Position numbers and translations under genes: made by a program
The notes under the pieces: model-generated
Databases searched by the model: none
What the model saw: only the letters and a program-made list of their open reading frames with translations
Told to the model about the DNA's origin: nothing
NCBI GenBank assembly: GCA_029213195.1
Contig: JARGNI010000027.1
Location: 16,174-80,173, forward strand
DNA length: 64,000 nucleotides
Direction of reading: 5' to 3'
Source of the DNA: Verrucomicrobiales bacterium
Lineage (GTDB): Bacteria > Verrucomicrobiota > Verrucomicrobiia > Verrucomicrobiales > DEV007
Shown: positions 36,801-45,739 of the stretch, one piece after another
Layout of the letters: the number at the start of each line of letters is the position of its first letter
Position numbering within the stretch: the stretch's first letter is position 1

Positions 36801-38985
36801 TCGGCGACTCGAGATTGACCGGGGCTCCGTCCGCAATCCAGCGACGAACGACGTGGTAGTAGCGGGATCCGTTCTCAGTGACGACACCGGCCTCGTGCGG
36901 TACCGCTCCCGTGGCTTTCAAAAGCATCAGGGAATCGTCGGGGGAGGCGAAGTTCGTCCGGCGAGCCGAATGGTCGTCGGCAAAGCCCCGAACATCGTAG
37001 AGCGGGTCGTATCCGCGGAGGCTGAGCTTGAACCCACCTTTCCCGTCCTTGGCTCCATGACAGGTCCCCATGTTGCAACCCATCCGGGTGATGATGGGAT
37101 TCACATCCTGGACGAAGTCGGGGTGAAAGTCGGCGGCCTGCTGAGAGACCGCGACGGGGATTTCCTGAGAAAGGTTGGCGTATCGGACGGTGAGCTTGGC
37201 TTCTCCATCTCGTTTCGGTCGAAAGACCCCGGTGGAGGTGACTTCGGCGAGGGGTTGATCGAGCTCCCACTTCACCATGCGAGTGAGGTCGGCGGTCTCT
37301 CCCGTGTTGAGCTTGGCGGTGACGAGCAGCTGGCGATATGCGCCCGGGGAGTCAATCGAAAGGGAAGAGGGGGAAACCTCGATCCCGACCACCTGGCGGC
37401 TTTTCGGGAGCTCTTCCTTTGCGTCGTGAGCTTTGCCCTTGGCGTGGTTGGTCTTGGTGGCATCGGCCTTGGCCACCTGGAGCTTGCTGTCGATCTCCAT
37501 GGGGGCAAAGGCGAGCTTCTCTTTCAGGTCGGCGGCATTGAGGAGGCGGATCTGCCCATCTGCCCCGGCTGCTGCGATCGTTTTCCCGTCCGGGGAGAAG
37601 GCGACCGAGTAGAGCGCGGTATCGAACTTCAGCTGGGCGAGGCGTTCGGCTCCGCGAGTCTGGAACTCCTCGATCTTGTCGTCCTTGTTCTCGGCCGCAT
37701 TGGTAGACCGGCGAACGGTTTCGAAGAGCTTCTTCAACTCGGAGGTGATCGTCGCATCATACTCGGACCGATAGAGGCTGATTTCTCCTTTGCCGTTGAG
37801 ACTGGAGACGGCGACGAAGGTCTTCCCATCCGGGGCAAAGGAAGCATCCCAGATCCGGCCTTCCATCGCGGGATACTTCCGAATCAGGTTGGCGTTGTCC
37901 CCAATCTTCCGGGCTGTTTCGCGGATCATGCGATAGATCTGGGGGACCCCATCGGATCCACCGACGAGCACGTGGTCCTGTTTCGGATGTCGGGTCACGG
38001 TGTTGATGCCGCCCTTGAGCGCACCGGGGGTAATCGAGGTGATGTTGTCGATGAAACGTTCCGTGGCCACTTCCGTGAGCTTGGCGCTCATGTCGCGTCC
38101 CACGGAAACGAGCTTGTCCCCCTCGAGTGACCAGGTCGTATCGAGGACCCAGTCGTTGTGGCTGCCCATGAAGAAAACCTGGTCGCCGTTGGACGCCTTG
38201 ATTCCCCGAACCGTGTTGTCCGGAAGGCCGAAGGCGACGAGGGTCCCGTCCGGAGACCAACTGGCACCATAGGCGGTGTCAAAACCGACAATCTTCGAGA
38301 GCTTCAGCTCTTTCTTGGCAAGATCCCAGATCTGGATCTCACCCATACGGCCGGGGAGACCTCCGGCGACGAGGAGCTGGGATCCATCCGGTGAGAAAGC
38401 GACCGATTCGATTCGTTCGGAGAGACCGACGAGGCGAGCTGCAATTCCCGAGCCATCGGCCCGGTGGACGAGGACTTCGTGAAACCCGGCGACTGCGATG
38501 AGCTTGTTGTCGGGAGAAAAGTCGAGTGAGGTCACGAGGGGAGGGACCGCGTAGAGTGGCGGATTCTCCATGGTGTAGCGCTGCTTCGCATTCTCGGGAG
38601 TATCGTCTTTCGCTCCCTGGGTGATCCATTTCTCCACGAGTTTGACTTCGTAGTCGGTCAAAGGCTCGTCTTTGGGTGGCATCTCGGGACGCTGCTCGCC
38701 TTTCTGCGTGACAACCAACTCCATGAGGTAGCTCTCGCTGGGCTTTCCGGGGAGAATGGCGGCATCGGTTTCTCCGCCTTTGATCAAGGCCTCGACCTCT
38801 GTCATCACGTAGTCGGACTTCGCCTTCGCAGGCTGGTGGCAGCCCTGGCACTTGGCCTGGAAAACCGGGCGGACATGGTCGTAGTAGCTGACGGTTTCCG
38901 GGAGCCCCTGAGAGTTCTCGGCCCAGGCCGGAAGGGAAAGGCAAATGAGCAAGGCAGCAGAGAGCAGGAGAAAAGAGCGATTCAT
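33844..38985 (-). CDS. Giant secreted cytochrome protein: PSCyt1, WD40, Big_2, DUF1549, DUF1553
   Basis: The 1713-residue exported protein has a signal peptide (SFLLLSAALLICLSLPAWA) and then, in order: a planctomycete cytochrome C domain (AKCQGCHQP near 45); a WD40-type propeller about 145-490 (VTSLDFSPDNKLIAVAG, SVAFSPDGSQLLVAGG, SVAFSPDGKTIAAAG); and a bacterial Ig-like domain about 535-620. After that come a second metal/haem motif (MGCNMGTCHGAKDGKGGF), DUF1549 with DLTGLPPASNRV and the CNKCHDHPFERW motif, DUF1553, and a coiled coil (about 1365-1420) before a C-terminal region. Function in polysaccharide degradation or electron transfer is only inferred for the family. The ATG at 38985 fits the signal peptide. 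Confidence 0.9.
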   Translation of the reverse strand: MNRSFLLLSAALLICLSLPAWAENSQGLPETVSYYDHVRPVFQAKCQGCHQPAKAKSDYVMTEVEALIKGGETDAAILPGKPSESYLMELVVTQKGEQRPEMPPKDEPLTDYEVKLVEKWITQGAKDDTPENAKQRYTMENPPLYAVPPLVTSLDFSPDNKLIAVAGFHEVLVHRADGSGIAARLVGLSERIESVAFSPDGSQLLVAGGLPGRMGEIQIWDLAKKELKLSKIVGFDTAYGASWSPDGTLVAFGLPDNTVRGIKASNGDQVFFMGSHNDWVLDTTWSLEGDKLVSVGRDMSAKLTEVATERFIDNITSITPGALKGGINTVTRHPKQDHVLVGGSDGVPQIYRMIRETARKIGDNANLIRKYPAMEGRIWDASFAPDGKTFVAVSSLNGKGEISLYRSEYDATITSELKKLFETVRRSTNAAENKDDKIEEFQTRGAERLAQLKFDTALYSVAFSPDGKTIAAAGADGQIRLLNAADLKEKLAFAPMEIDSKLQVAKADATKTNHAKGKAHDAKEELPKSRQVVGIEVSPSSLSIDSPGAYRQLLVTAKLNTGETADLTRMVKWELDQPLAEVTSTGVFRPKRDGEAKLTVRYANLSQEIPVAVSQQAADFHPDFVQDVNPIITRMGCNMGTCHGAKDGKGGFKLSLRGYDPLYDVRGFADDHSARRTNFASPDDSLMLLKATGAVPHEAGVVTENGSRYYHVVRRWIADGAPVNLESPKVASIELFPKNPVIQNVGAMQQIRVVARFTDGKTRDVTLESFIDSGNTEVAEHDDFGLLKTIRRGEAPILARYEGAYAATTLTVMGDREGFTWQTPETWGEIDKLVAQKWKRMKIQPSALSTDSEFIRRVYLDLTGLPPASNRVQSFLDDKRPTREKRDALVDELIGSPEFVDHWTNKWSDMLQVNSKFLGGEGAKLFRTWIHKEIESNRPYDEFVYEILTAKGSNKENPAASYYKILRDPDMIMENTTHLFLATRFNCNKCHDHPFERWTQDQYFETAAYFAQIDLKRDTKNAPKQNIGGTAVEGAKPLYEVVGDKAEGEIKHDRTGVVQQPAFPYEANLAKAAFTDPKAPTRREELAAWITSPDNQYFASSYANRIWGYLLGTGIIEPLDDIRAGNPPTNPQLLQHLTKQFIQSDFNVQELMAEICKSRTYQLSIEANTWNETDEVNFSKAKARRLPAETLYDAVYAVTGAVPDIPGAGKGVRASQLPDAKLDLKSGFLANLGRPARESACECERSDELQMSAVMAFLSGPAIADAIGSETNDLPGLVASQPDDKKLVEEIYIRVLARKPSAAEVSAALAILNEIEADHATLLTRTSRAEADWVTKRSELEIARLQKIAQAEASIAAYKPEYEKKKKEAETAQKQRIADADKSKNERMVEIPKLAQDFAVGIKADQLWTQWKPLEVATVTASDKTEVEILPDGSVRSKAPFKSRNLDYLVTGKTASKQITGIMIEAVPDESNAAYGAGLNPNGNFVITEIQTRWNPISDPKKSTPLAIAAAKADFNQNGFDVKNTFNGKVDRNDKGWALAGTNPQVPHRAVFQFKEPVSGDEKGAHLVVGVLCRYSQGDYPIGRFRIWYTTAKDPLQFGLPTAVAASVSKAPQVRTAEETKALETYVAENDAELRKRIAEHLKQQRPLPADQKMVALQTALQQAQAPVAIPSTLAQIRQDTEYSIQQAANRRLTAAQDLVWALVNSPSFLFNR

Positions 38986-39108
38986 CACAGGCAGGTGAAT
39001 GGGGGAACGATGACCCCAGATCCTCAACCCTATGGTTCTTCGGTGGCCAAGCCAATCACGCGTTCACGGGCAGGAATCCAGCCGATTCCACCGTAAGGCA
39101 AATCGAGC

Positions 39109-40038
39109 TCAGCGATCTTCCGGGACGATCTTGATCACGAGTGGACGGTGATCGCTGGCCTTGTCCCAGTCATCCCAGTGATAGATGTGAGACAGATCTC
39201 GGTTGATTTCCGGGCTCAGTCCCTTGCTGTAGAGGGCAAAATCGAATCGAGCGTAGGAGTCGGCAAACGACCAGTGATGCGTCCAGTGAAAGCCGTACTG
39301 ATCGTCGAGGGTGAGAGAGGCAAGATAGGCTTCCCGGCCGAAACCACTTTGCAGGGCCTTTACCGGGGGCTCGATGCGGAGATCGTTGAAGTCACCCGCC
39401 ACGATCAGATTGGTGCCGGGCTCGGTCTTGAAAATCTCGTCGATGTGCTTGCGGGCGAGGCGGGCTTCATTCAGTCGCATCAGGGCCTGGTCTGCCTCGG
39501 GAACCTCGCGCTTCGATTTCAGGTGGAGTCCGATATAGCGGAGATGATAGCGAGGATTGATCTGGATGGTGGCATCGAGCACTCCCCGCTGGAAGGGGAG
39601 CTTGAGATCGCCAATGGAGTAGGAGTAGTCGTCGCGCGAGTTGGTCGCGACGAGAGGGAATTTCGAGAGCAGCGCCAGATTGCGGTTGTAGCCGCTCGCG
39701 GAAGTCACCAGTTCGGTATGAGGAAGATCGATTCCTTTCTCCTTCAATCGGCGTTGGAAGTCTTCGAGGTAGGAACGGTCTCCGATTTCACACACCCCGA
39801 GAATGTCCGGGTTCATCGCGACGATTCCCTCGATCAATGCCTTGATCTCGCGATCGGGTTTGGGGGCGTCTTCGAGAATCTCCCCATCGACCCGGCGCTC
39901 CATTGCCAGGTAATTCTTCAGGTTGTAAAAGACCAGGGTCACCGGTTCGGGCGACTCCTCAGCTCGCACCGGAGCCGTAACAGCACAAAAAAACGCTACC
40001 AACGCAACAAGTGAGCGCGCTGGTAGCGTCAAAGTCAT
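39109..40038 (-). CDS. Secreted endonuclease/exonuclease/phosphatase-family protein
   Basis: The 309-residue exported EEP-fold enzyme has a signal peptide (RSLVALVAFFCAVTAPVRA). Catalytic elements of the family are visible: VTLVFYNLKNYL at the first strand, DILGVCEIGD with the metal-binding Glu, IGLHLKSKR, NLIVAGDFNDLR with the conserved Asp/Asn, and KASDHRPLVIKI with the catalytic Asp-His. It hydrolyses phosphodiesters; the substrate (extracellular DNA or another ester) is not evident. It begins 19 nt after tatA and precedes the giant PSCyt/PSD1 gene. Confidence 0.88.
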   Translation of the reverse strand: MTLTLPARSLVALVAFFCAVTAPVRAEESPEPVTLVFYNLKNYLAMERRVDGEILEDAPKPDREIKALIEGIVAMNPDILGVCEIGDRSYLEDFQRRLKEKGIDLPHTELVTSASGYNRNLALLSKFPLVATNSRDDYSYSIGDLKLPFQRGVLDATIQINPRYHLRYIGLHLKSKREVPEADQALMRLNEARLARKHIDEIFKTEPGTNLIVAGDFNDLRIEPPVKALQSGFGREAYLASLTLDDQYGFHWTHHWSFADSYARFDFALYSKGLSPEINRDLSHIYHWDDWDKASDHRPLVIKIVPEDR

Positions 40039-40057
40039 TCAGAGACTAACGACGGGT

Positions 40058-40309
40058 CTAGGACTCCTTGTGATCCGAAGACTCGACGGAGGCAGGCTTT
40101 TCTTCCCACTCCTTTTCGCCCTCTTTCTCGCCTTCCTTGATCTCGCGTTCGAACTCGGTTTTGGCCTTTTTGAATTCGCCCATGCCTTTTCCAACGCCTC
40201 TTGCGAGTTCGGGAATCTTCTTGGCACCGAAAAGAAGGAGAACGATGAGGAAGATGACGATCATCTCCTGCATCCCGGGAGCACCGAAAGCTAAAATATT
40301 CATATTCAC
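40058..40309 (-). CDS. tatA: Twin-arginine translocase subunit TatA/TatE
   Basis: This 83-residue protein has one transmembrane helix ([19 protein letters not shown]), the conserved [21 protein letters not shown] hinge-amphipathic segment in outline (FG, then KxPELARxxGKGxxEF), and a charged C-terminal tail. It forms the pore-like oligomer of the Tat pathway for folded proteins. Two DUF1501 proteins in this window carry Tat signals. A second ATG two codons downstream (MNILAFG) is an alternative start. Confidence 0.92.
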   Translation of the reverse strand: MNMNILAFGAPGMQEMIVIFLIVLLLFGAKKIPELARGVGKGMGEFKKAKTEFEREIKEGEKEGEKEWEEKPASVESSDHKES

Positions 40310-40510
40310 GCCCCGAAATTATCCTTGAGTGGTGATCGATGCAAAAGGTATTTGCCGACTTGTTCGCGTGGCGGGAACGCGTGATCCATAAGCTCCGCTG
40401 ATCGGGAAAAAGAAAAGTCGGTTTCAGGGGTGCCGGAGTCGGCGGCGAGGCGTAAGCTACGGTGGGTTGACTTTTTTCGACACACCCTCACTGTTTCGTG
40501 CACTCGCAAC

Positions 40511-41527
40511 ATGACTGCTCCATCCTCCGCGATTCCCTCCACCGACGACTCGGAAATTTCGCCGTTCGCCTTTTTGCGTCCGGAGCTGGATCGCGTGGAA
40601 TCGCGAATTCGGGCGCAGGCAGAGCTGTTCGATCCCGCGGTGGAGCCTTACGTGGGCTACATCCTCAACACCTCCGGAAAGCGCATTCGTCCCGCGCTGA
40701 CTTTTCTCGTGGGCGGCGCGACGGGAGAGGTCACGGACGATCATCACAAGCTGGCAGTCATTCTCGAGCTGATCCATGTCGCGACCCTCGTTCACGATGA
40801 CATCATCGATGGTGCGGAGATCCGGCGACAGGCTCCGACGGCAAATGCGAAATGGGGAAACGCGCTCAGCGTTCTCCTCGGCGATTGCCTCTTCTCTCAC
40901 GCCCTGATGCTTTCGACGGAATTCGACGACAAGGAAATCGGGCGGAAAGTCGCCATCTCGGCCAACGAAGTCTGCAGTGGAGAGATCATCCAGACCCAGC
41001 GCCGATTCGATCTGCAACTGACGAAGCAGGACTACTTTGAAATCATCGAGAAGAAGACGGCTGCCTTGTTTGCCTCTGCCATGGAGCTTGGAGCTCGGTT
41101 GAATGGGCGTTCGGAGGAGGACTGTGAGACCCTTCGCCAGTTTGGCAATGCTCTCGGAACCGCCTACCAGATCTACGATGACTGCATCGACCTCATCGGG
41201 GAAGAGCAGGAGTATGGCAAAACACTCCGCACCGACCTGAACAAGGGCAAGTTGACGCTTCCGATCCTCAATCTTCTGGCTTCGGCCAACGAGAAACAGC
41301 GCGAGAAACTGCATCGCCTCCTCATTCAGAAGGAGCCTCTCGATGTCGGAGCCCTTGCAAATATCGCCGACTATGTGGGATCGATCGAGGCAGCCGTCGA
41401 TACGGGACAGGACCTTATCGACGAAAGCCGGGAATGTCTCTCGGTCCTCGACGAGAGTGATCACAAGCAGGCGCTTCTCGGCATCACCGAGTTCCTCGAG
41501 ACGCTCCTCGAGGGCTGCCGTCAGTAG
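40511..41527 (+). CDS. Polyprenyl synthetase (trans-prenyl diphosphate synthase)
   Basis: The 338-residue enzyme has both Asp-rich motifs: LVHDDIIDGAEIRR (first) and QIYDDCIDLIGEE (second), and the KRIRPALTF segment at the N-terminus. It condenses isopentenyl diphosphate onto an allylic diphosphate, giving the long side chain of menaquinone or ubiquinone, by analogy with IspB/HepT. The ATG at 40511 is chosen; the frame is open to 40430 but the extra part looks non-coding. It is divergent from tatA. Confidence 0.92.
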   Translation: MTAPSSAIPSTDDSEISPFAFLRPELDRVESRIRAQAELFDPAVEPYVGYILNTSGKRIRPALTFLVGGATGEVTDDHHKLAVILELIHVATLVHDDIIDGAEIRRQAPTANAKWGNALSVLLGDCLFSHALMLSTEFDDKEIGRKVAISANEVCSGEIIQTQRRFDLQLTKQDYFEIIEKKTAALFASAMELGARLNGRSEEDCETLRQFGNALGTAYQIYDDCIDLIGEEQEYGKTLRTDLNKGKLTLPILNLLASANEKQREKLHRLLIQKEPLDVGALANIADYVGSIEAAVDTGQDLIDESRECLSVLDESDHKQALLGITEFLETLLEGCRQ

Positions 41528-41654
41528 AGCGCTACGGCATTTGCGGGGACCGCTGCCTGAGGCTCTGTTTTTAGACTTCATTTTGCATTGTCATCTTCGT
41601 GAATCACGTATTCTGAGCGATTTACCACGATTTTTCGGGGGAGCTGTTGACAAG

Positions 41655-41670
41655 TGGCACGGACCTTGCT
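41655..41670 (+). promoter_or_regulatory. Sigma-54 (RpoN) promoter before glutamine synthetase
   Basis: TGGCACGGACCTTGCT matches the sigma-54 consensus TGGCACG-N4-TTGCW exactly, with the invariant GG (-24) and GC (-12) 10 bp apart. Transcription would start near 41681, about 90 bp before the glutamine synthetase ATG at 41772. It implies nitrogen control through an NtrC-like activator. Confidence 0.8.
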
Positions 41671-41771
41671 TCCCTCTCGAATCTGGTTATTCAACCCGAG
41701 GCCATCTTTTGAGCGAAAGCTCGATGGGGGTGATCTCGCAATCCTAATACAAAAACGACAACTAGTTACAA

Positions 41772-42782
<1,011 letters not shown>

Positions 42783-42822
42783 ACCTCATCGAAGTAGATC
42801 TTTTCTATTTTGTGACTTCAAG

Positions 42823-42852
42823 ACGCCGCGACCTTCGGGTTGCGGCGTTTTT
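42823..42852 (+). terminator. Rho-independent terminator of glutamine synthetase
   Basis: ACGCCGCGACC, tetraloop TTCG, GGTTGCGGCGT form an 11-bp stem with one G-T wobble, closed by a very stable UUCG loop and followed by TTTTT. It ends 70 bp after the stop codon and 34 bp before the end of the convergent gene. Confidence 0.92.
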
Positions 42853-42885
42853 CTTTGCTGAAAGAGACCTTCCAAGTTGGACGAC

Positions 42886-43368
42886 TCAGAGCAGTTCGAT
42901 CATGCGATCGAAATTCTGGCTCAGCGTCAGGTGGCGTCGGCGTGCCCTGCGGAGGAGTTTTCGCGCTTCCTCGCGATCTTCGAAAATCTCCAACTCCAGC
43001 CAGATCAGTTTCTCGTAGGCTTCTACCTCATCGGGGTAGTGTTTCAGGATGCGCCGGTATTCGGTTCGGGCGTCTGCATAGCGTCCCTGCTCGATGTAGT
43101 AGGCGGGGAGTTTCAGATTGAGAAGCGGTTTCTCGAGAGAACCTCCCGGAAAGAAAATTGCGTCGACGAAGAGCCGAACCGGGTAGGTGAGAAGCTGGAA
43201 CAGGGGCTTCCAGATGATCAGGATGCCTAATCCGAAGACGGGGACTCCAAGAAACATGATATGAAACTCGGCGCTTTCGTAGCCGTTCTTTGCGAGGAAG
43301 AGCGCGATCCCGAAGCAGCCAATGGCGCCTCCCCAGCGGAAAACTTCTCGCATCAGTGACGGCTTCAT
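42886..43368 (-). CDS. Small membrane protein with C-terminal TPR-like region
   Basis: The 160-residue product has two N-terminal hydrophobic helices (VFRWGGAIGCFGIALFLA and FLGVPVFGLGILIIWKPLF). A cytoplasmic part with one TPR-like motif (AYYIEQGRYADARTEYRRIL, KHYPDEVEAYEKLIWLELEI) and a basic C-terminus (RKLLRRARRRHLTL) follows. No specific family was recognised. ATGs at 43389 and 43404 are also in frame. It is convergent with the glutamine synthetase gene. Confidence 0.65.
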   Translation of the reverse strand: MKPSLMREVFRWGGAIGCFGIALFLAKNGYESAEFHIMFLGVPVFGLGILIIWKPLFQLLTYPVRLFVDAIFFPGGSLEKPLLNLKLPAYYIEQGRYADARTEYRRILKHYPDEVEAYEKLIWLELEIFEDREEARKLLRRARRRHLTLSQNFDRMIELL

Positions 43369-43496
43369 GAATCGATAGTCTCTCGCCATTGCCCGGGAGG
43401 ACAAGCGAAAAGCGGAGCATTGTCGGGACGGGCACCCGGGGGAGGTCCATGGATACCGGACTTTACTTTTTGCCGGGAATCCCGTTGGTTCCTTTT

Positions 43497-44429
43497 ATGC
43501 GAAAGATTTCCGTTCTCCTTCTGTCGATGGCTCTGGTGCTGTCTGCTGTCGTCGCCGCACCCAAATCCAAGGTCCAGACCTGGACCGATCCGGAAGAGGC
43601 GAAGAGTCATCCTGGCTTTGCCCTGCAAGGCGAGTATGTAGCCGATGACGGCGTAGGGATCCAGGTCGCGGCCCTCGACGATGGGAAATTTCACGTCCTG
43701 ACCTATTCCGGCGGACTCCCGGGCGAAGAGTGGGATCCGGACTCGAAGATCAACGCAAAGGTGCTCACGGCAGAAGAGGTGTCCACGGTCGCGAAAGGAA
43801 TGAAAAAGCTCGAGCGGAAGAGTCCCACGCTCGGCAAGAAGGCTCCCGACGGGGCTCTCGTCCTTTTCGACAGGGAACTCTCTGATGCGATGTCAGGAAA
43901 GGTGAAAGACGGGCTGCTCTGGGCCGGCGCAAAAACCACCCAGGATGTGGGCGATTTTCATCTCCATATCGAGTTTCGCCTCCCTTACAAGCCGGCGCGC
44001 GAGCTCAGCAGCCAGGATCGGGGAAACAGTGGGCTCTACATCTTCAACAACTACGAGGTGCAGATACTGGACACTTTCGGGTTGGATTTCGATGCGGAGA
44101 ACAACGCCGTCGAAACGAAATCAAACTTCAAACAGTGGTGCGCCTGTTTCTACAAATTCAAGAGCCCTGATGTTCCCATGGCTTTCCCGCCCCTGCAGTG
44201 GCAAACCTACGACATCGATTTCCGGGCCCCGCGGTTCGAGGGGGATAAGAAAATCGAGAATGCTCGGATCACGGTCCGTCACAACGGCGTCGTCGTTCAC
44301 GATGATGTCGAGTTGCCGAAAGGAACGGGAGCCGGTGGAGGACGACCTGAGAAGGCCAAGAGCTTTCTCCTGCTCCAGGACCATGGCAATCCCGTCGCTT
44401 TCCAGAATATCTGGTTGCTCGAGAAGTGA
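43497..44429 (+). CDS. Secreted DUF1080 (3-keto-disaccharide hydrolase-like) protein
   Basis: The 310-residue product has a signal peptide (RKISVLLLSMALVLSAVVAA), a short N-terminal region and a DUF1080 jelly-roll of the concanavalin-like fold. Typical segments are DFHLHIEFRLPYKPARELSS, RGNSGLYIFNNYEVQILDTF, WQTYDIDFRAPRF and ARITVRHNGVVVHDDVELP, ending in LQDHGNPVAFQNIWL. Some family members hydrolyse 3-keto-glucosides. An in-frame ATG at 43449 just after GGAGG is possible but too close to it. The flavoprotein gene follows after 62 bp. Confidence 0.85.
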   Translation: MRKISVLLLSMALVLSAVVAAPKSKVQTWTDPEEAKSHPGFALQGEYVADDGVGIQVAALDDGKFHVLTYSGGLPGEEWDPDSKINAKVLTAEEVSTVAKGMKKLERKSPTLGKKAPDGALVLFDRELSDAMSGKVKDGLLWAGAKTTQDVGDFHLHIEFRLPYKPARELSSQDRGNSGLYIFNNYEVQILDTFGLDFDAENNAVETKSNFKQWCACFYKFKSPDVPMAFPPLQWQTYDIDFRAPRFEGDKKIENARITVRHNGVVVHDDVELPKGTGAGGGRPEKAKSFLLLQDHGNPVAFQNIWLLEK

Positions 44430-44491
44430 TTCCCTGAGAGATCGTCTCTTGGATCGCGCGCCGATTCTGTTTCGTCCCGATCGAAGAGGAT

Positions 44492-45724
44492 ATGTTTGAT
44501 TTACTCGTCATCGGGGGGGGAGCTGCCGGCTTCTTCGGCGCGATCAGTTTTGCGGAACGCGCACCCGGATCGCGAGTCGCCATTCTCGAGAAGTCGAGCC
44601 AGGTGCTGGGGAAGGTCAAGATCTCCGGAGGCGGTCGCTGCAACGTCACCCATGCCTGTTTCCAGCCCCGTGAGCTGACGGCTCACTATCCCCGCGGGGA
44701 ACGAGTCCTGATCGGGCCGTTCCACTATTTCTCAACCACCGAGACGATCGAGTGGTTCGAGTCCCGAGGCGTCGCCCTGAAAACCGAGGCGGATGGGCGC
44801 ATGTTTCCTGTCACTGACGATTCCCAGACGGTGATGGATTGCCTTACGGCCTCGGCGGCTGATCTCGGGATCGAGACCCGTCTGCGAGCTGAGGTCCGGG
44901 AGTTGCAGCGCGTCGATGAGAGCTGGCAACTCACCCTGGAATCGGGAGAAACCCTTCGATCCCGCAGCGTCCTGCTCGCCACCGGAGGAACCCGAAACGG
45001 AGCGGGGGAGAGACTGGCGGGAACGCTCGGGCATCAGCTTATCCCTGCGATTCCTTCCCTGTTCACCTTCAAGATCCAGGATCCACGGATCGAGGACCTT
45101 GCCGGGGTTTCCGTGGAGAACGTCATCGCCTCGGTCGACGGGATGAAGCTCCGGACAAGCGGTCCCTGCCTCATCACTCACTGGGGGCTCAGCGGTCCCG
45201 CCATCCTGAGGCTTTCGGCCTGGGGAGCGAGAGAGTTGAGTGAGCGTGAGTTTCGGTTCACCGTTCGCATTCAGTGGTGCGGAGAGGAAAGCAGGGATTC
45301 GGTGGAGGAGAAACTCCAGGCTCAGCGAGATTCCGGTCCGAAGCGACGAGTCTCCTCCGGCTGTGATGGGATTGCCCTGCCCAGTCGGCTCTGGAAACGA
45401 CTCGTCGAAGCGGCCGGAATCGGTGAGGAAACGATCTGGACCAGTCTCACCAAGCGAGAGCGAAACACCCTGGTCGAGCAGCTCACGGGGAGTTGTTTCG
45501 AAGTGCTCGGCAAGAGCATGAACAAGGATGAATTCGTGACTGCGGGAGGGGTCGACCTGCGTGAGGTGCACACCAAGACGATGCAGAGCCGAATCTGCCC
45601 GGGACTCTACTTTGCGGGCGAAGTGTTGAACATCGATGGTATCACCGGAGGGTTCAATTTCCAGGCGGCATGGACGACCTCACGCATCGCGGGGGAGTCC
45701 GCGGCAGACCAGTTCGCGGGTTGA
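44492..45724 (+). CDS. NAD(P)/FAD-dependent oxidoreductase (HI0933/BaiN-like flavoprotein)
   Basis: The 410-residue flavoprotein starts with the FAD Rossmann motif VIGGGAAGFFGAISFAERAP. The family signatures GKVKISGGGRCNVTHAC and LLATGGTRNGAGERLAGTLG follow. The C-terminal CPGLYFAGEVLNIDGITGGF closes the FAD site. Members of this group (HI0933, YhiN, BaiN) act on unsaturated steroid or other ring substrates or have unknown roles. A run of eight G lies in the Gly-rich codons at 44513-44520. It is convergent with the DUF1501 gene. Confidence 0.85.
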   Translation: MFDLLVIGGGAAGFFGAISFAERAPGSRVAILEKSSQVLGKVKISGGGRCNVTHACFQPRELTAHYPRGERVLIGPFHYFSTTETIEWFESRGVALKTEADGRMFPVTDDSQTVMDCLTASAADLGIETRLRAEVRELQRVDESWQLTLESGETLRSRSVLLATGGTRNGAGERLAGTLGHQLIPAIPSLFTFKIQDPRIEDLAGVSVENVIASVDGMKLRTSGPCLITHWGLSGPAILRLSAWGARELSEREFRFTVRIQWCGEESRDSVEEKLQAQRDSGPKRRVSSGCDGIALPSRLWKRLVEAAGIGEETIWTSLTKRERNTLVEQLTGSCFEVLGKSMNKDEFVTAGGVDLREVHTKTMQSRICPGLYFAGEVLNIDGITGGFNFQAAWTTSRIAGESAADQFAG

Positions 45725-45739
45725 ACCCCGTTTCGGGTC

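Noticed and set aside
35338..38130. 930-codon open frame on the plus strand
   Set aside because: It is antisense to the WD40/DUF1549 protein gene, whose domains are all recognisable; the antisense frame shows no family and results from codon bias.
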